A stretch of 64,000 bases of DNA from Holophagales bacterium (lineage in GTDB: Bacteria; Acidobacteriota; Thermoanaerobaculia; Multivoradales; Multivoraceae), in assembly GCA_009837885.1 (NCBI GenBank), contig VXSP01000045.1:124001-188000 (forward strand), given 5' to 3'. The position numbers and the translations under genes were made by a program. A model generated the notes under the pieces. It saw nothing but the letters and a program-made list of their open reading frames with translations. It had not been told where the DNA came from and searched no databases. How positions within the stretch are numbered: position 1 is the first letter of the stretch; every line of letters begins with the position of its first letter. This document shows positions 54,072-61,815 of the stretch, in pieces.

Positions 54072-55727
54072 TCAGCGAGTGAGCCAGGCGAACTTCTGCG
54101 GCTTGCGCTGCGCCTTCGGGTCGATCAGAACGTTGACCAGAGCCGGTCGATTGGAGGCCAGGGCCTTGTCGAGCGTCGGCCCGAGGTCGGCGACCTTTTC
54201 GACGCAGTAGCCCACGCCGCCAAAGGCCTCGATCACGCGCTCGTAGCGGGCGCCCAGGGTGTACGTGGACGTCGGCAGGGGCTTGCCCGGGATGTACTCG
54301 CTGACGCCGCCGCCGATGCCGTTGTTGTTGATGACGACGAAAGTGATCGGCATTTCGTACCGGCAGGCCACCTCGACCTCCATGCCGGAGAAGCCGAACG
54401 CGGAGTCGCCCTGAACGCAGATCGTGCGCCGGTCCGGATGGACCACTGCCGCCGCGATGGCGAGTCCGGTGCCGACGCCCATCGTGCCGAAGGTGCCGGC
54501 GTCGAGCCGCTTGCGCGGCTCCATGTTCGGCAGCACGGTGCGCGAGATGTCCATCGTGTTCGCGCCTTCGGCGATCAGCATGTCCTGCGGCTCGAGGCGG
54601 TCGGCGATCTCGCGCAGGGCGCGGTAGTAGCCCATCGGTTCGCTGTCGTCCTCGAGCATCGCCTGCACCGCTGCCTGGTTCTGGCTCGCGCTTTCGCGGA
54701 GGTTCCCCAGCCACTCGTTGTCGGCCGACAGGGCGAAGGGTTCGGCGTCCAGCGCCTGGTTCAACTGCGCGGTCACCGCCCGAGCGTCGCCGACCATGCC
54801 GACCTCGGTCGGAACGTTCGTGCCGATCTCCTCGGCGTTGAGGTCGATCTGGAGCACCCGGACTCCCTTCCTGAAGCGCGGCGGCAGACCGAAGTGGAGA
54901 ATCCAGTTGAGCCGGGCGCCGATCAGCAGGATGACGTCCGCGTTCTGGAGCGCGAAGGAGCGCGCCGGCGAGATCAGGTGGGGATCGTCGTCGGAGACGA
55001 CGCCCTTGCCCATCGGCGTCGGCAGCACGGGCAGGTTCGTGCGCTGGACGAACCGGCGCACCTCCTGCTCCGCGCGGGCGTAGGCCGCGCCCTTGCCGAC
55101 GATGACCAGCGGGTTCTTTGCTTCGCGCAGAACCGCCACGGCACGCTCGACGTCCCTCGGGTCGGCGAGCGAGGTCGGTGGCTCCGGGCAGCGAGGCGGC
55201 TGTTCGACGTCTTCCTCGTCGATCTGGGCGGTCAGGACATCGTTCGTCAGGTTCAGGTAGGAGGCGCCGGGCCGGCCGTAGATCGACGTGCGCACCGCCT
55301 GCTCGACGTAGAACGGCGCCCGGTGAGCGGCATCGATCTCGGCCGAGTACTTCGAGAATGGTCGCGCCGCCTCCACCTGGGGGCACTCCTGGAAGGCGCC
55401 CTGGCCGTTCTGGTAGCGGTCGTTGGCGCCGCCTAGCAGCACCATCGGCCAGCAGTTCTTCTGCGCGTTGGCCAGGCCCGCGATGCCGTGCACCATGCCC
55501 GGCCCGGACACGGCGAGGCAGGCTCCTGGGCGCCCGGTCAGGTAGCCGACCGCGCCCGCCGCGTAGCTGGCGGCCTGCTCGTTGCGGAAGCCGTAGTACT
55601 GGATTCCCGCCTGCTGGGCGGCGTGGGCGACCCCGTAGACGGGGAAGCCGACGATGCCGAACATGTAGTCGACGCCCTGCTGCTTCAGGCTTTGGGCGAT
55701 CAGGGCGGCGCCGGTGGTCGTCGTCAT
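54072..55727 (-). CDS. ThDP-dependent 2-hydroxyacyl-CoA lyase / oxalyl-CoA decarboxylase family enzyme
   Basis: A 551-residue thiamine-diphosphate enzyme. Glu50 in GFRNEQAASYAAG is the catalytic ThDP-activating Glu; GDSAFGFSGMEVE with INNNGIGGG forms the ThDP/Mg site. The pyrimidine half (VSGPGMVHGIAGLANAQKNCWP, GAFQECPQVEAARPFSK) and the end (PQKFAWLTR) recall 2-hydroxyacyl-CoA lyase more than bacterial oxalyl-CoA decarboxylase, although the family is shared. The start ATG overlaps the stop of the CaiB/BaiF gene by four bases. The choice between decarboxylase and acyloin lyase cannot be settled by eye. Confidence 0.85.
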   Translation of the reverse strand: MTTTTGAALIAQSLKQQGVDYMFGIVGFPVYGVAHAAQQAGIQYYGFRNEQAASYAAGAVGYLTGRPGACLAVSGPGMVHGIAGLANAQKNCWPMVLLGGANDRYQNGQGAFQECPQVEAARPFSKYSAEIDAAHRAPFYVEQAVRTSIYGRPGASYLNLTNDVLTAQIDEEDVEQPPRCPEPPTSLADPRDVERAVAVLREAKNPLVIVGKGAAYARAEQEVRRFVQRTNLPVLPTPMGKGVVSDDDPHLISPARSFALQNADVILLIGARLNWILHFGLPPRFRKGVRVLQIDLNAEEIGTNVPTEVGMVGDARAVTAQLNQALDAEPFALSADNEWLGNLRESASQNQAAVQAMLEDDSEPMGYYRALREIADRLEPQDMLIAEGANTMDISRTVLPNMEPRKRLDAGTFGTMGVGTGLAIAAAVVHPDRRTICVQGDSAFGFSGMEVEVACRYEMPITFVVINNNGIGGGVSEYIPGKPLPTSTYTLGARYERVIEAFGGVGYCVEKVADLGPTLDKALASNRPALVNVLIDPKAQRKPQKFAWLTR

Positions 55728-56965
55728 CTGGTAGCGGTCTCCTGGCCGTCGGCGCCGGGAGTGGGCAATGCGCCCAGCACACCGTCCGCGCGCAGCCGGT
55801 CGATTTCAGGTTGAGAGAGGTTCAGTTCGTTGGCCAGGACGCTGTCGGTGTGGCGGCCCAGGAGCGGCGCCGCCTCGATCTCGACCTGGCTGTCGCTGAG
55901 GTTCATCGGCGAACCGAGGACCCGCACCGGCCCCCTGATCTCGTGCTCGACCGTGCGGACGAAGCCGCGCTCTGTGAGGTGGGGGTCGGAGAACAGGTCG
56001 AGCGTGTCGAGAACGGCGCTCGCCGGCACTCCGGCCGCGCCGAGAGTGGCCATCGCTTCGTGCTTCGTACGGCGGCCGGTCCATTCGGCGATCGCTTCGA
56101 ACAGCTCGTCGGCGTTCTCGTGCCGCAGCCTGGGCGTGGCGTAGCGCTCGTCGTGGGCCAGGTCCTGGCGATCGATTGCTTCACAGAGCGCCTGCCACAT
56201 CCGGTCGTTGACCACGAGCATGTAGACGTAATCGTTCGGGCCGAACGGCTTGCAGGGGTACATGTTCATCATCGCGCCGCGGCCGGAGCCGCTGCGCGGG
56301 GCCGCCTTTTCGCCGAACTCGCCGCCCATCGCGATCGCCGTGCGCATGAACCAGGTCACCCCTTCCTGCATCGACATCTCGACCAGTTGGCCCTTGCCGG
56401 TGCGCAGCTTGTTGGCATGTGCGGCGCATAGCGCCAGGGCCATCAGCACGCCGGTGCCACAGTCGCCGATCGTCGTGCCTGGGCGGAGCGGCGGCCCGTC
56501 CGGGTCGCCGGTGATCGACATCGCCCCGCCCGCTGCCTGGGCGACCGGGTCGAAGCACTTGTAGTCGCTGTAGGGCCCACTGTTCCCGAAGCCCTTGATC
56601 CGACCGTAGATCACTTCGGGATGGACCTCGCGAATCGCGTCGTAGTCGAGGCGCAGCTTCTCGACGACGCCGGGACCGAAGTTCTCGACCAGGATGTCGA
56701 ACCGGGGCGCGAGCTTCAGCAGCAGTCCGCGGCCCTCGTCCGTGGCGAGGTTGATCGCGATGCTGCGCTTGTTGCTGTTCCAGTTGAGGAAGTACTCGGA
56801 GTCGTCCGTGCTGCGTCCACCGGCCAGACCACGGCCTGGATCGCCGGTGCCGGGACGCTCCACCTTGACCACGTCGGCGCCCAGCCAGGCCAGGGCCTGG
56901 GTACAGGACGTACCGGCTTCGTACTGCGTCAGATCGAGAATGCGCAGACCGTCGAGTGCTGGCAT
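55724..56965 (-). CDS. CaiB/BaiF family (class III) CoA-transferase
   Basis: A 413-residue CoA-transferase that moves CoA between carboxylic acids through a covalent Asp intermediate. Family motifs are LRILDLTQYEAGTSCTQALAWLGADVVKVERPGTGDPGR, NSNKRSIAINLATDEGRGLLLKL, VIYGRIKGFGNSGPY and CFDPVAQAAGGAMSITGDPDGPPLRPG. With the adjacent ThDP enzyme it resembles formyl-CoA transferase/oxalyl-CoA decarboxylase pairs. ATG 56965 follows AGGAGG and fits family length; the frame is open to another well-placed ATG at 57205. Confidence 0.92.
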   Translation of the reverse strand: MPALDGLRILDLTQYEAGTSCTQALAWLGADVVKVERPGTGDPGRGLAGGRSTDDSEYFLNWNSNKRSIAINLATDEGRGLLLKLAPRFDILVENFGPGVVEKLRLDYDAIREVHPEVIYGRIKGFGNSGPYSDYKCFDPVAQAAGGAMSITGDPDGPPLRPGTTIGDCGTGVLMALALCAAHANKLRTGKGQLVEMSMQEGVTWFMRTAIAMGGEFGEKAAPRSGSGRGAMMNMYPCKPFGPNDYVYMLVVNDRMWQALCEAIDRQDLAHDERYATPRLRHENADELFEAIAEWTGRRTKHEAMATLGAAGVPASAVLDTLDLFSDPHLTERGFVRTVEHEIRGPVRVLGSPMNLSDSQVEIEAAPLLGRHTDSVLANELNLSQPEIDRLRADGVLGALPTPGADGQETATR

Positions 56966-57130
56966 GGCTGGCCTCCTGACTGTGCGTTGCGGGCGCAACG
57001 ATAACCCGTAGATGACGACGGGAACATCCGTGGGTTGCCGGTCGTAGGTCAGTGTGCGAACGCCGCCCCGCCTGCCCCTTGGCGCAAGCAGAGTGGACCG
57101 GGCCTTCCGGGCCGTCAAGCAGGCCTTCAG

Positions 57131-57144
57131 TTGACGCTCGTCAA
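57131..57144. promoter_or_regulatory. perfect palindrome TTGACG-CT-CGTCAA
   Basis: A 14-base perfect inverted repeat lies 166 bases upstream of the CoA-transferase start. It has the same TTGAC-N4-GTCAA form as the repeat over the toxin-antitoxin promoter (2915-2928). It is a candidate protein-binding site; the protein is unknown. Confidence 0.45.
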
Positions 57145-57183
57145 CATGGGTTGTCAAGCGTCCTGGATCACGATTTTGTCGCT

Positions 57184-57197
57184 TTCTGGATCCAGAA
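57184..57197. promoter_or_regulatory. perfect palindrome TTCTGGATCCAGAA
   Basis: A 14-base uninterrupted palindrome 219 bases upstream of the CoA-transferase start and just inside the alternative reading-frame extension. CCTGGATCA lies about 20 bases before it as a partial copy. It may be an operator or a recombinase-related site; nothing decides between these. Confidence 0.4.
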
Positions 57198-57331
57198 CGG
57201 CTCATATGGTGATCTCCTGTCGCCTATATCGCCGAAATCCAAAGTGTGATCGCACCCTTCAAGCGCGAGAACGTCGCGATTTCATCACCTTTCCGCGCGG
57301 TGTCCGCGTCTCCTGGCGATCTCCAGGTCGC

Positions 57332-58345
57332 TCACAGAAACGCCGCGCCAGCGTGGTCCTCAAACGCGTTCGCCTGCCGGATGTACCGGATCACCATCGC
57401 CGCGCTCGCGTGCCTGGTGACCTCCATGATCTTGTCGAGACGGGCGGAGTGGATCGCCGCGCTGGTCACGAACCCGGACCTCAACGAGTGTCCCGAGTAG
57501 TCGGTGGGGTCCAGCCCGATGGCGCTCACGTGCCGCTTCACCAGGCGCGCGATGTCGGTGGGGTGGAGGGGTCTGCCTCGAAGATGACCGCCACGCCAGA
57601 GTGTCTGGAACAGCGGCCCGGTCGTAGCGCCGGAAAGATCCAGCCACCGCCGCAGCCGGTCGACCGGCCGGATGAACGTCCCCTCGGGAACCGCGACGGT
57701 CTGCCCCTCGCCCAGCTGATCCGTCTTCGATCGTCGAACATGAAGAAGCATGCCTCCTTCTCCTGTGCGGCCGTTCAAGAACTCTGCATCTTCAAGGCGC
57801 AACCCGCATATCTCCGACCTGCGCAGCGCCCCGGCGAAACCCACTGCAATCACCGCGGCGTCCCTGACGGCCATGACCCGGCACTCTCTCCGTGCGGCGA
57901 GTCGGTCGCAATGCGCGACGATCGCCTCGATCTCGTGTTCCCGCAGAGCCTTGACCTGCCGTGGTCTCTCGTTGGCCAGGCGGCCGAGTCCTCGTAGCAC
58001 GCTCGCGACCTTCGGGCTCCGGGCCGGAGACGCGAGGCCTCGCTCTCCGTACCACCGGTTGATCGCGGCCAGGCAGATTCTCAACGTGCCGAGGGCAAGC
58101 GGCTTCTCGCGCTGAGTCGTGGCCCCTCGGGAGATCTGCACGCAGGTCACCGAAACCAGGAACTCGGCAACATGTTCCGGGGTCGCGACAACGGGGTCCA
58201 GCCGCTCGCGGCCGCAGTACGCGGCGAACTTCCTCCAGCCGCCCCGGTACGCCCTGCGGGTGTTCTCCGCGAGGGCCGTGCGCGAGGCTTCCCTGACCGA
58301 AACGGTCTGGTGCGAGCCGCCATCCTTCGAAGAGTCCGTGTCCAA
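57332..58345 (-). CDS. tyrosine recombinase / site-specific integrase
   Basis: A 337-residue recombinase with an N-terminal SAM-like core-binding domain (NTRRAYRGGWRKFAAYC) and a catalytic domain with all active residues: Arg175 in GALRRSE, Lys207 in RRSKTDQ, His286 and Arg289 in SGHSLRSGF, His312 in TRHAS and the nucleophile Tyr321 in VIRYIRQ. The start is TTG 58345, strongly supported by AAGGAGGAG. No other mobile-element gene is nearby and no attachment-site repeat was found, so it may be a stand-alone recombinase or a remnant of an integrated element. Confidence 0.94.
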   Translation of the reverse strand: MDTDSSKDGGSHQTVSVREASRTALAENTRRAYRGGWRKFAAYCGRERLDPVVATPEHVAEFLVSVTCVQISRGATTQREKPLALGTLRICLAAINRWYGERGLASPARSPKVASVLRGLGRLANERPRQVKALREHEIEAIVAHCDRLAARRECRVMAVRDAAVIAVGFAGALRRSEICGLRLEDAEFLNGRTGEGGMLLHVRRSKTDQLGEGQTVAVPEGTFIRPVDRLRRWLDLSGATTGPLFQTLWRGGHLRGRPLHPTDIARLVKRHVSAIGLDPTDYSGHSLRSGFVTSAAIHSARLDKIMEVTRHASAAMVIRYIRQANAFEDHAGAAFL

Positions 58346-58473
58346 TCTTCTCCTCCTTTGGGGGTAATCGTTGGGGCTGCTTCCTCGACTCGCCTGGCGC
58401 GTCCAGTACCGCTTTCGTGGCCCGAAAGATGCTCACTAACCCATGTAGCGGAGCATTAGCGTCCCGCCTTCCG

Positions 58474-58638
58474 ATGGGAAAGAGCGACGATACAGCCGGG
58501 TCGCTGGCGACTCGGCGGCTTCTGCGACTGTTGCTGGCGCTACTCGTACTGCTCGCGTTGTTCCTGGCGCCGGTCTGGAACTCCAACGCCGGGGGCGCGA
58601 CGGCGGACACCATGGACTCGCCGCAGGACGGGCGTTGA
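58474..58638 (+). CDS. small single-pass membrane protein
   Basis: A 54-residue frame with a basic start, one long hydrophobic segment (LLRLLLALLVLLALFLAPVW) and a short polar tail. The support is the TTGA overlap of its stop with the start of the next gene, the coupling pattern used by several confirmed gene pairs here, and a TAGCGT hexamer 11 bases upstream. It might be a translation leader for the quinoprotein or a subunit of it. The existence of the protein is not certain. Confidence 0.5.
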   Translation: MGKSDDTAGSLATRRLLRLLLALLVLLALFLAPVWNSNAGGATADTMDSPQDGR

Positions 58639-60086
58639 ACCGTCCTGCGTCTTCCGCGCGACTGCCGGCGCTGGCCCTCCTGCTAGCCGCCGGCTGCGCC
58701 CAGGAACAGCCTCGGGAGTGGACGCAGTTTCGGGGTCCGGGCGGTCTCGGCGTTTCCACTTCCCAAGCGCTGCCGCTCAAGTGGTCACTGGAAAGCGAGA
58801 ACGTGCGCTGGTCGGTTCCGCTCGCCGGGAGGGGGAACTCGTCGCCCATCGTGGCGTTCGACACCGTCTACCTGACCGAGGCCCGGCGCGCGGCGGAGTC
58901 CCCGGAGGGCGTCGACAAGACGTTCGAGCGCTGGCTTCTCGCTCTCGACGCGGCGACCGGAACGGCCAAGTGGGAGACGCCGGTCGTGTCGACGGCGGCG
59001 GAGCCGAAGCACTGGCTGAGCACGCACGCCGCGGTGACGCCGGCCGCCGACCGGGACGGCGTGTACGTCTACTTCGGGTCCCACCTGGCCCGCGTTTCCC
59101 ACGGCGGTCAAATCGACTGGCTGATCGAGGTGGATCCCGCCTACGCGGCCCACTCACGGTACGGGGCCGCGAGTTCGCCGGTGCTGGCGTCCGATGTCGT
59201 CATCGCGATGCAAGACCGGGAGTGGGGCTACACGAGGACCGAGGACGCTGGCTGGCTCGCCGCCTTCGAGCGGGAGACGGGGGCGTTGCGGTGGAAGGTG
59301 GAATGGGCCGGGCAGGAAGGTCCGTGCTGCACGTACACCACGCCGCTCGTCCTGCAGGGCCGGCGCGGGGAGCGCCTGATCGTTGCTTGGTCGTGGTTCG
59401 TGCGGGAGTACGACCTGGAGACCGGCGAGGTGCTGTGGTCGCGCGACTACGAGATCAACCAGCTCGCGTCGAGTCCGGTGTTCGAGAACGATCTGCTGAT
59501 CGTGTCGGGCGGCGCGCACGCCGTGAAGGGTACGCAGGCCTTCAGCTTCGCGGCCGGTGAGGCGGGTTCCGAGCCGGCCTTGCTCTGGGGCAACAAGGCG
59601 GCGGTGCCGGAGACGAGTTCGCCTCTTCTGCTGGACGGCATCCTGTACACCGTCACTGACTTCGGCGTGATGAGCGCCTGGCGGGCCTCCACCGGAGAGC
59701 TCCTTTGGCGGCACCGGTTGCCGAGAGGTCAGTACAGGGCGTCCCTGGTGGGCGGCGGGGGCCGCATCTACGCAGCGTCGCAGCGGGGTGTCGCCGTACT
59801 GGCGGCGGGCGAGAAGTTCGAGGTGCTGGCCGAGAACGACCTGGGCGGGGCCGGCAGGTCCAGCAACGCTTCACCTGCCATCGGCGGCGGATGCCTGCTG
59901 TTGAGGACCGTGACGCATCTGCACTGCGTCGGCCGATCGGGCGTGCCTCATGCCAGGTCTGGCGGTCGTGATGTGCGACCGGATCAGGACTTGCCGGGAT
60001 CGGAGTCGTGGATGATGGCCAACCATGGCGCCGCGGGAACGGGACCGGCATTTACCCTCTTGAAACGAAAGGGGATTTCGGAATGA
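58635..60086 (+). CDS. PQQ-like beta-propeller lipoprotein (BamB/quinoprotein type)
   Basis: A 483-residue lipoprotein with lipobox LLLAAGC (Cys21) and repeating propeller motifs (WSVPLAGRGNSSPIVAFDTVYLTEA, LALDAATGTAKWETPVV, AFERETGALRWKVEWAG, EYDLETGEVLWSRDYEI). The opening WTQFRGPGGLGVS is typical of outer-membrane-associated PQQ-like proteins annotated in planctomycetes and acidobacteria. There are no obvious catalytic quinoprotein residues, so it may be a binding scaffold. TTG 58635 overlaps the small upstream gene and is preceded by AGGA; its stop overlaps the next gene (ATGA). Confidence 0.88.
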   Translation: MNRPASSARLPALALLLAAGCAQEQPREWTQFRGPGGLGVSTSQALPLKWSLESENVRWSVPLAGRGNSSPIVAFDTVYLTEARRAAESPEGVDKTFERWLLALDAATGTAKWETPVVSTAAEPKHWLSTHAAVTPAADRDGVYVYFGSHLARVSHGGQIDWLIEVDPAYAAHSRYGAASSPVLASDVVIAMQDREWGYTRTEDAGWLAAFERETGALRWKVEWAGQEGPCCTYTTPLVLQGRRGERLIVAWSWFVREYDLETGEVLWSRDYEINQLASSPVFENDLLIVSGGAHAVKGTQAFSFAAGEAGSEPALLWGNKAAVPETSSPLLLDGILYTVTDFGVMSAWRASTGELLWRHRLPRGQYRASLVGGGGRIYAASQRGVAVLAAGEKFEVLAENDLGGAGRSSNASPAIGGGCLLLRTVTHLHCVGRSGVPHARSGGRDVRPDQDLPGSESWMMANHGAAGTGPAFTLLKRKGISE

Positions 60087-61579
60087 AGAAAGCTCTCTTG
60101 AAAGAAGCGGGAAACCCTCCCGCAAATGAGATCGTGGAGATGACGAGAGTAAGAAAATCTAACGGCGTTTTCATGCTGGCGTGCCTTGCTCTGCTCGTGC
60201 TTGCCGGGCCGGCTTCGGGCCAGTTGGAGGAACCGGCGAACGAGTTGCATACGGCGCCCGAATTCGGCGATCTCCGTCTCATGGACGATCCGAACCCCAG
60301 GCGGAACGGCCACGCCGGCGGTTTCGTGGGCGCGGCGAAGCGGACGCCCGCCGGCGACGGCTGGGAAACGGTCCGCTACACCTACCGCTGCGGCGCCGCG
60401 GTCATTACGTCCACGGCGACGCCGGCTTCGACGACCGGCCGGGTCGCGGAGTTGATCGACTGCGAGTCGAACACTGAGCAACCCGATCTCGATCTGCGCA
60501 TCCACAACATCCGGGACGGTGGCTGGTACTGGATGTTCAGGCCGCTCGGAGACGACGTGGTCGCCGCCTCCGCGCCGCTCATTCGCATGGACGTCCTGGC
60601 TGAGGCGCCCAGGCACCTTCCCTTCGATGAGGACCTGGGAGAAATCGATGCGGACAGGCGCGACGTTGAAGTCGACGATGACGGCCGGGGTACCGGCGGC
60701 GCGACCGTGTTCACCGACGAGGGTAACCGGCTCTTCGACATCTTTCCGCACTCGACGCCCGTCCTCCCGACGGAGATCTGCGGCCCGCGAACGACCCCGT
60801 TGCACGAGGTGCCGGAGCGTTTCAACTCGCAGAGCACGTCGAGCTGCGCTCTCGGCGACGGCCGGACGTTCATCCGGCTTTGTGAAGAGAACCGGCGAAA
60901 CGTGTTCGACGGGGCGCCGTGCATGCGCAGCGACGGCTCGTCCGAGATCGGCGACGAATCGTCCGATTCGATGATGACGGGCAGCGTGACCCGCCCTACT
61001 AGCGGCGAGATCAGGATCACCGCGGATCTCTGGGTGAACGAGACCGGCAGCATCTCGCTGTCGGCCGCCGGCGTTGAGCAGGAGGGGACTGGAGCAGCGG
61101 ACCGAGGGAGCGAGACCGACATCCGCAGGGGCTGGCTGGGCAAGACCGACGACGACCAACCGGATCACGAGAGGAACTGGCTCGATGCCGCCTTCACCGG
61201 GTCGATCGTCGGGGTCGTCAACCCGCCGGAGCTCGGCGAAGCGGGCATCGCGCTGGACCGTCAGGGTGCGGATGACAGCAGTGACTCGGCTCAGCGGGCC
61301 GTCATCACGATCCGGGCGAACCCCGACTACTGCCCGGAGGAGGGCACGCAGACGGCGGCGATGCTCGATATCGTCGCCGAACCTGGAACGAGCGGCTTCA
61401 GATACTCCGCCGACATCTTCCCGCCGATCGCGCTGGGGCCCGACGCGGGTCTTCTCGGCGACGAGTACGCGGCCGCGGCGGCCAGGATGCGGCTCGAAAT
61501 CGTCTGCCCGCCGCAGTCGTCTTCCTCCAGTCAGGGCGAGGAACTGGTGCCGGAAAACCCGTTTCCGACCGATGAATAG
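60083..61579 (+). CDS. exported protein of unknown function
   Basis: A 498-residue exported protein that I do not recognise. A signal peptide (FMLACLALLVLAGPASGQ) lies about 30 residues from the start. The chain has acidic Asp/Glu-rich and Cys-containing segments (GEIDADRRDVEVDDDGRGTGG, RLCEENRRNVFDGAPC) and a polar, Ser-rich C-terminus. ATG 60083 overlaps the quinoprotein stop (ATGA) and follows GGGGA; ATG 60140 gives a shorter n-region. The first 100 bases are markedly less GC-rich than the rest. It is probably co-translated with the beta-propeller lipoprotein. Confidence 0.7.
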   Translation: MKKALLKEAGNPPANEIVEMTRVRKSNGVFMLACLALLVLAGPASGQLEEPANELHTAPEFGDLRLMDDPNPRRNGHAGGFVGAAKRTPAGDGWETVRYTYRCGAAVITSTATPASTTGRVAELIDCESNTEQPDLDLRIHNIRDGGWYWMFRPLGDDVVAASAPLIRMDVLAEAPRHLPFDEDLGEIDADRRDVEVDDDGRGTGGATVFTDEGNRLFDIFPHSTPVLPTEICGPRTTPLHEVPERFNSQSTSSCALGDGRTFIRLCEENRRNVFDGAPCMRSDGSSEIGDESSDSMMTGSVTRPTSGEIRITADLWVNETGSISLSAAGVEQEGTGAADRGSETDIRRGWLGKTDDDQPDHERNWLDAAFTGSIVGVVNPPELGEAGIALDRQGADDSSDSAQRAVITIRANPDYCPEEGTQTAAMLDIVAEPGTSGFRYSADIFPPIALGPDAGLLGDEYAAAAARMRLEIVCPPQSSSSSQGEELVPENPFPTDE

Positions 61580-61647
61580 GGCCGGAGGCGGTCGGTCAGG
61601 GCAGGAACGAGTTGCATGCAGCGAGCCTGTAGCAGCCGATTCCAGCC

Positions 61648-61815
61648 TTGGATTCACTGGTGGCTCCGCTGTTTCCGGCAAGCGCGCTGACAGGCGCGGC
61701 CGCGGGGATTCGTTATCCGTGTTCGTTCGCGGCCACGAAGGAGTACACCAAGGAAGCCAGGAAGATCGGGAAGAAGAACGGCTACCCCTGGCCAGTGGTT
61801 CCGGACAGTGAGTAG
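61648..61815 (+). pseudogene. possible gene fragment preceding the CsgG-like gene
   Basis: A 55-codon frame opens at TTG 61648 and ends at TAG 61813-61815, overlapping the next gene by 8 bases. Its last 27 codons (TKEYTKEARKIGKKNGYPWPVVPDSE) are G/C-rich at third positions and read like a true protein C-terminus, but there is no good start or ribosome binding site, and nothing upstream resembles the same gene. It may be the end of a decayed gene; it could also be chance. Confidence 0.3.

Larger units (their letters stand above)
56966..57331. other. 366-base intergenic region with palindromes
   Basis: No convincing gene is seen here. The stretch is lower in GC than its neighbours and holds two perfect palindromes (57131-57144 and 57184-57197) and an in-frame 5' extension of the CoA-transferase gene, starting at an ATG (57205) that follows AGGAGATCACC. 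The extension would be 80 residues of mostly Arg/Lys/Thr-rich sequence that does not resemble the enzyme family. It probably contains the promoter for the minus-strand cluster. Confidence 0.6.

Noticed and set aside
54072..56965. Naming the ThDP/CoA-transferase pair oxc and frc
   Set aside because: The ThDP enzyme carries several features closer to 2-hydroxyacyl-CoA lyase, so gene symbols tied to oxalate would claim more than the sequence shows.
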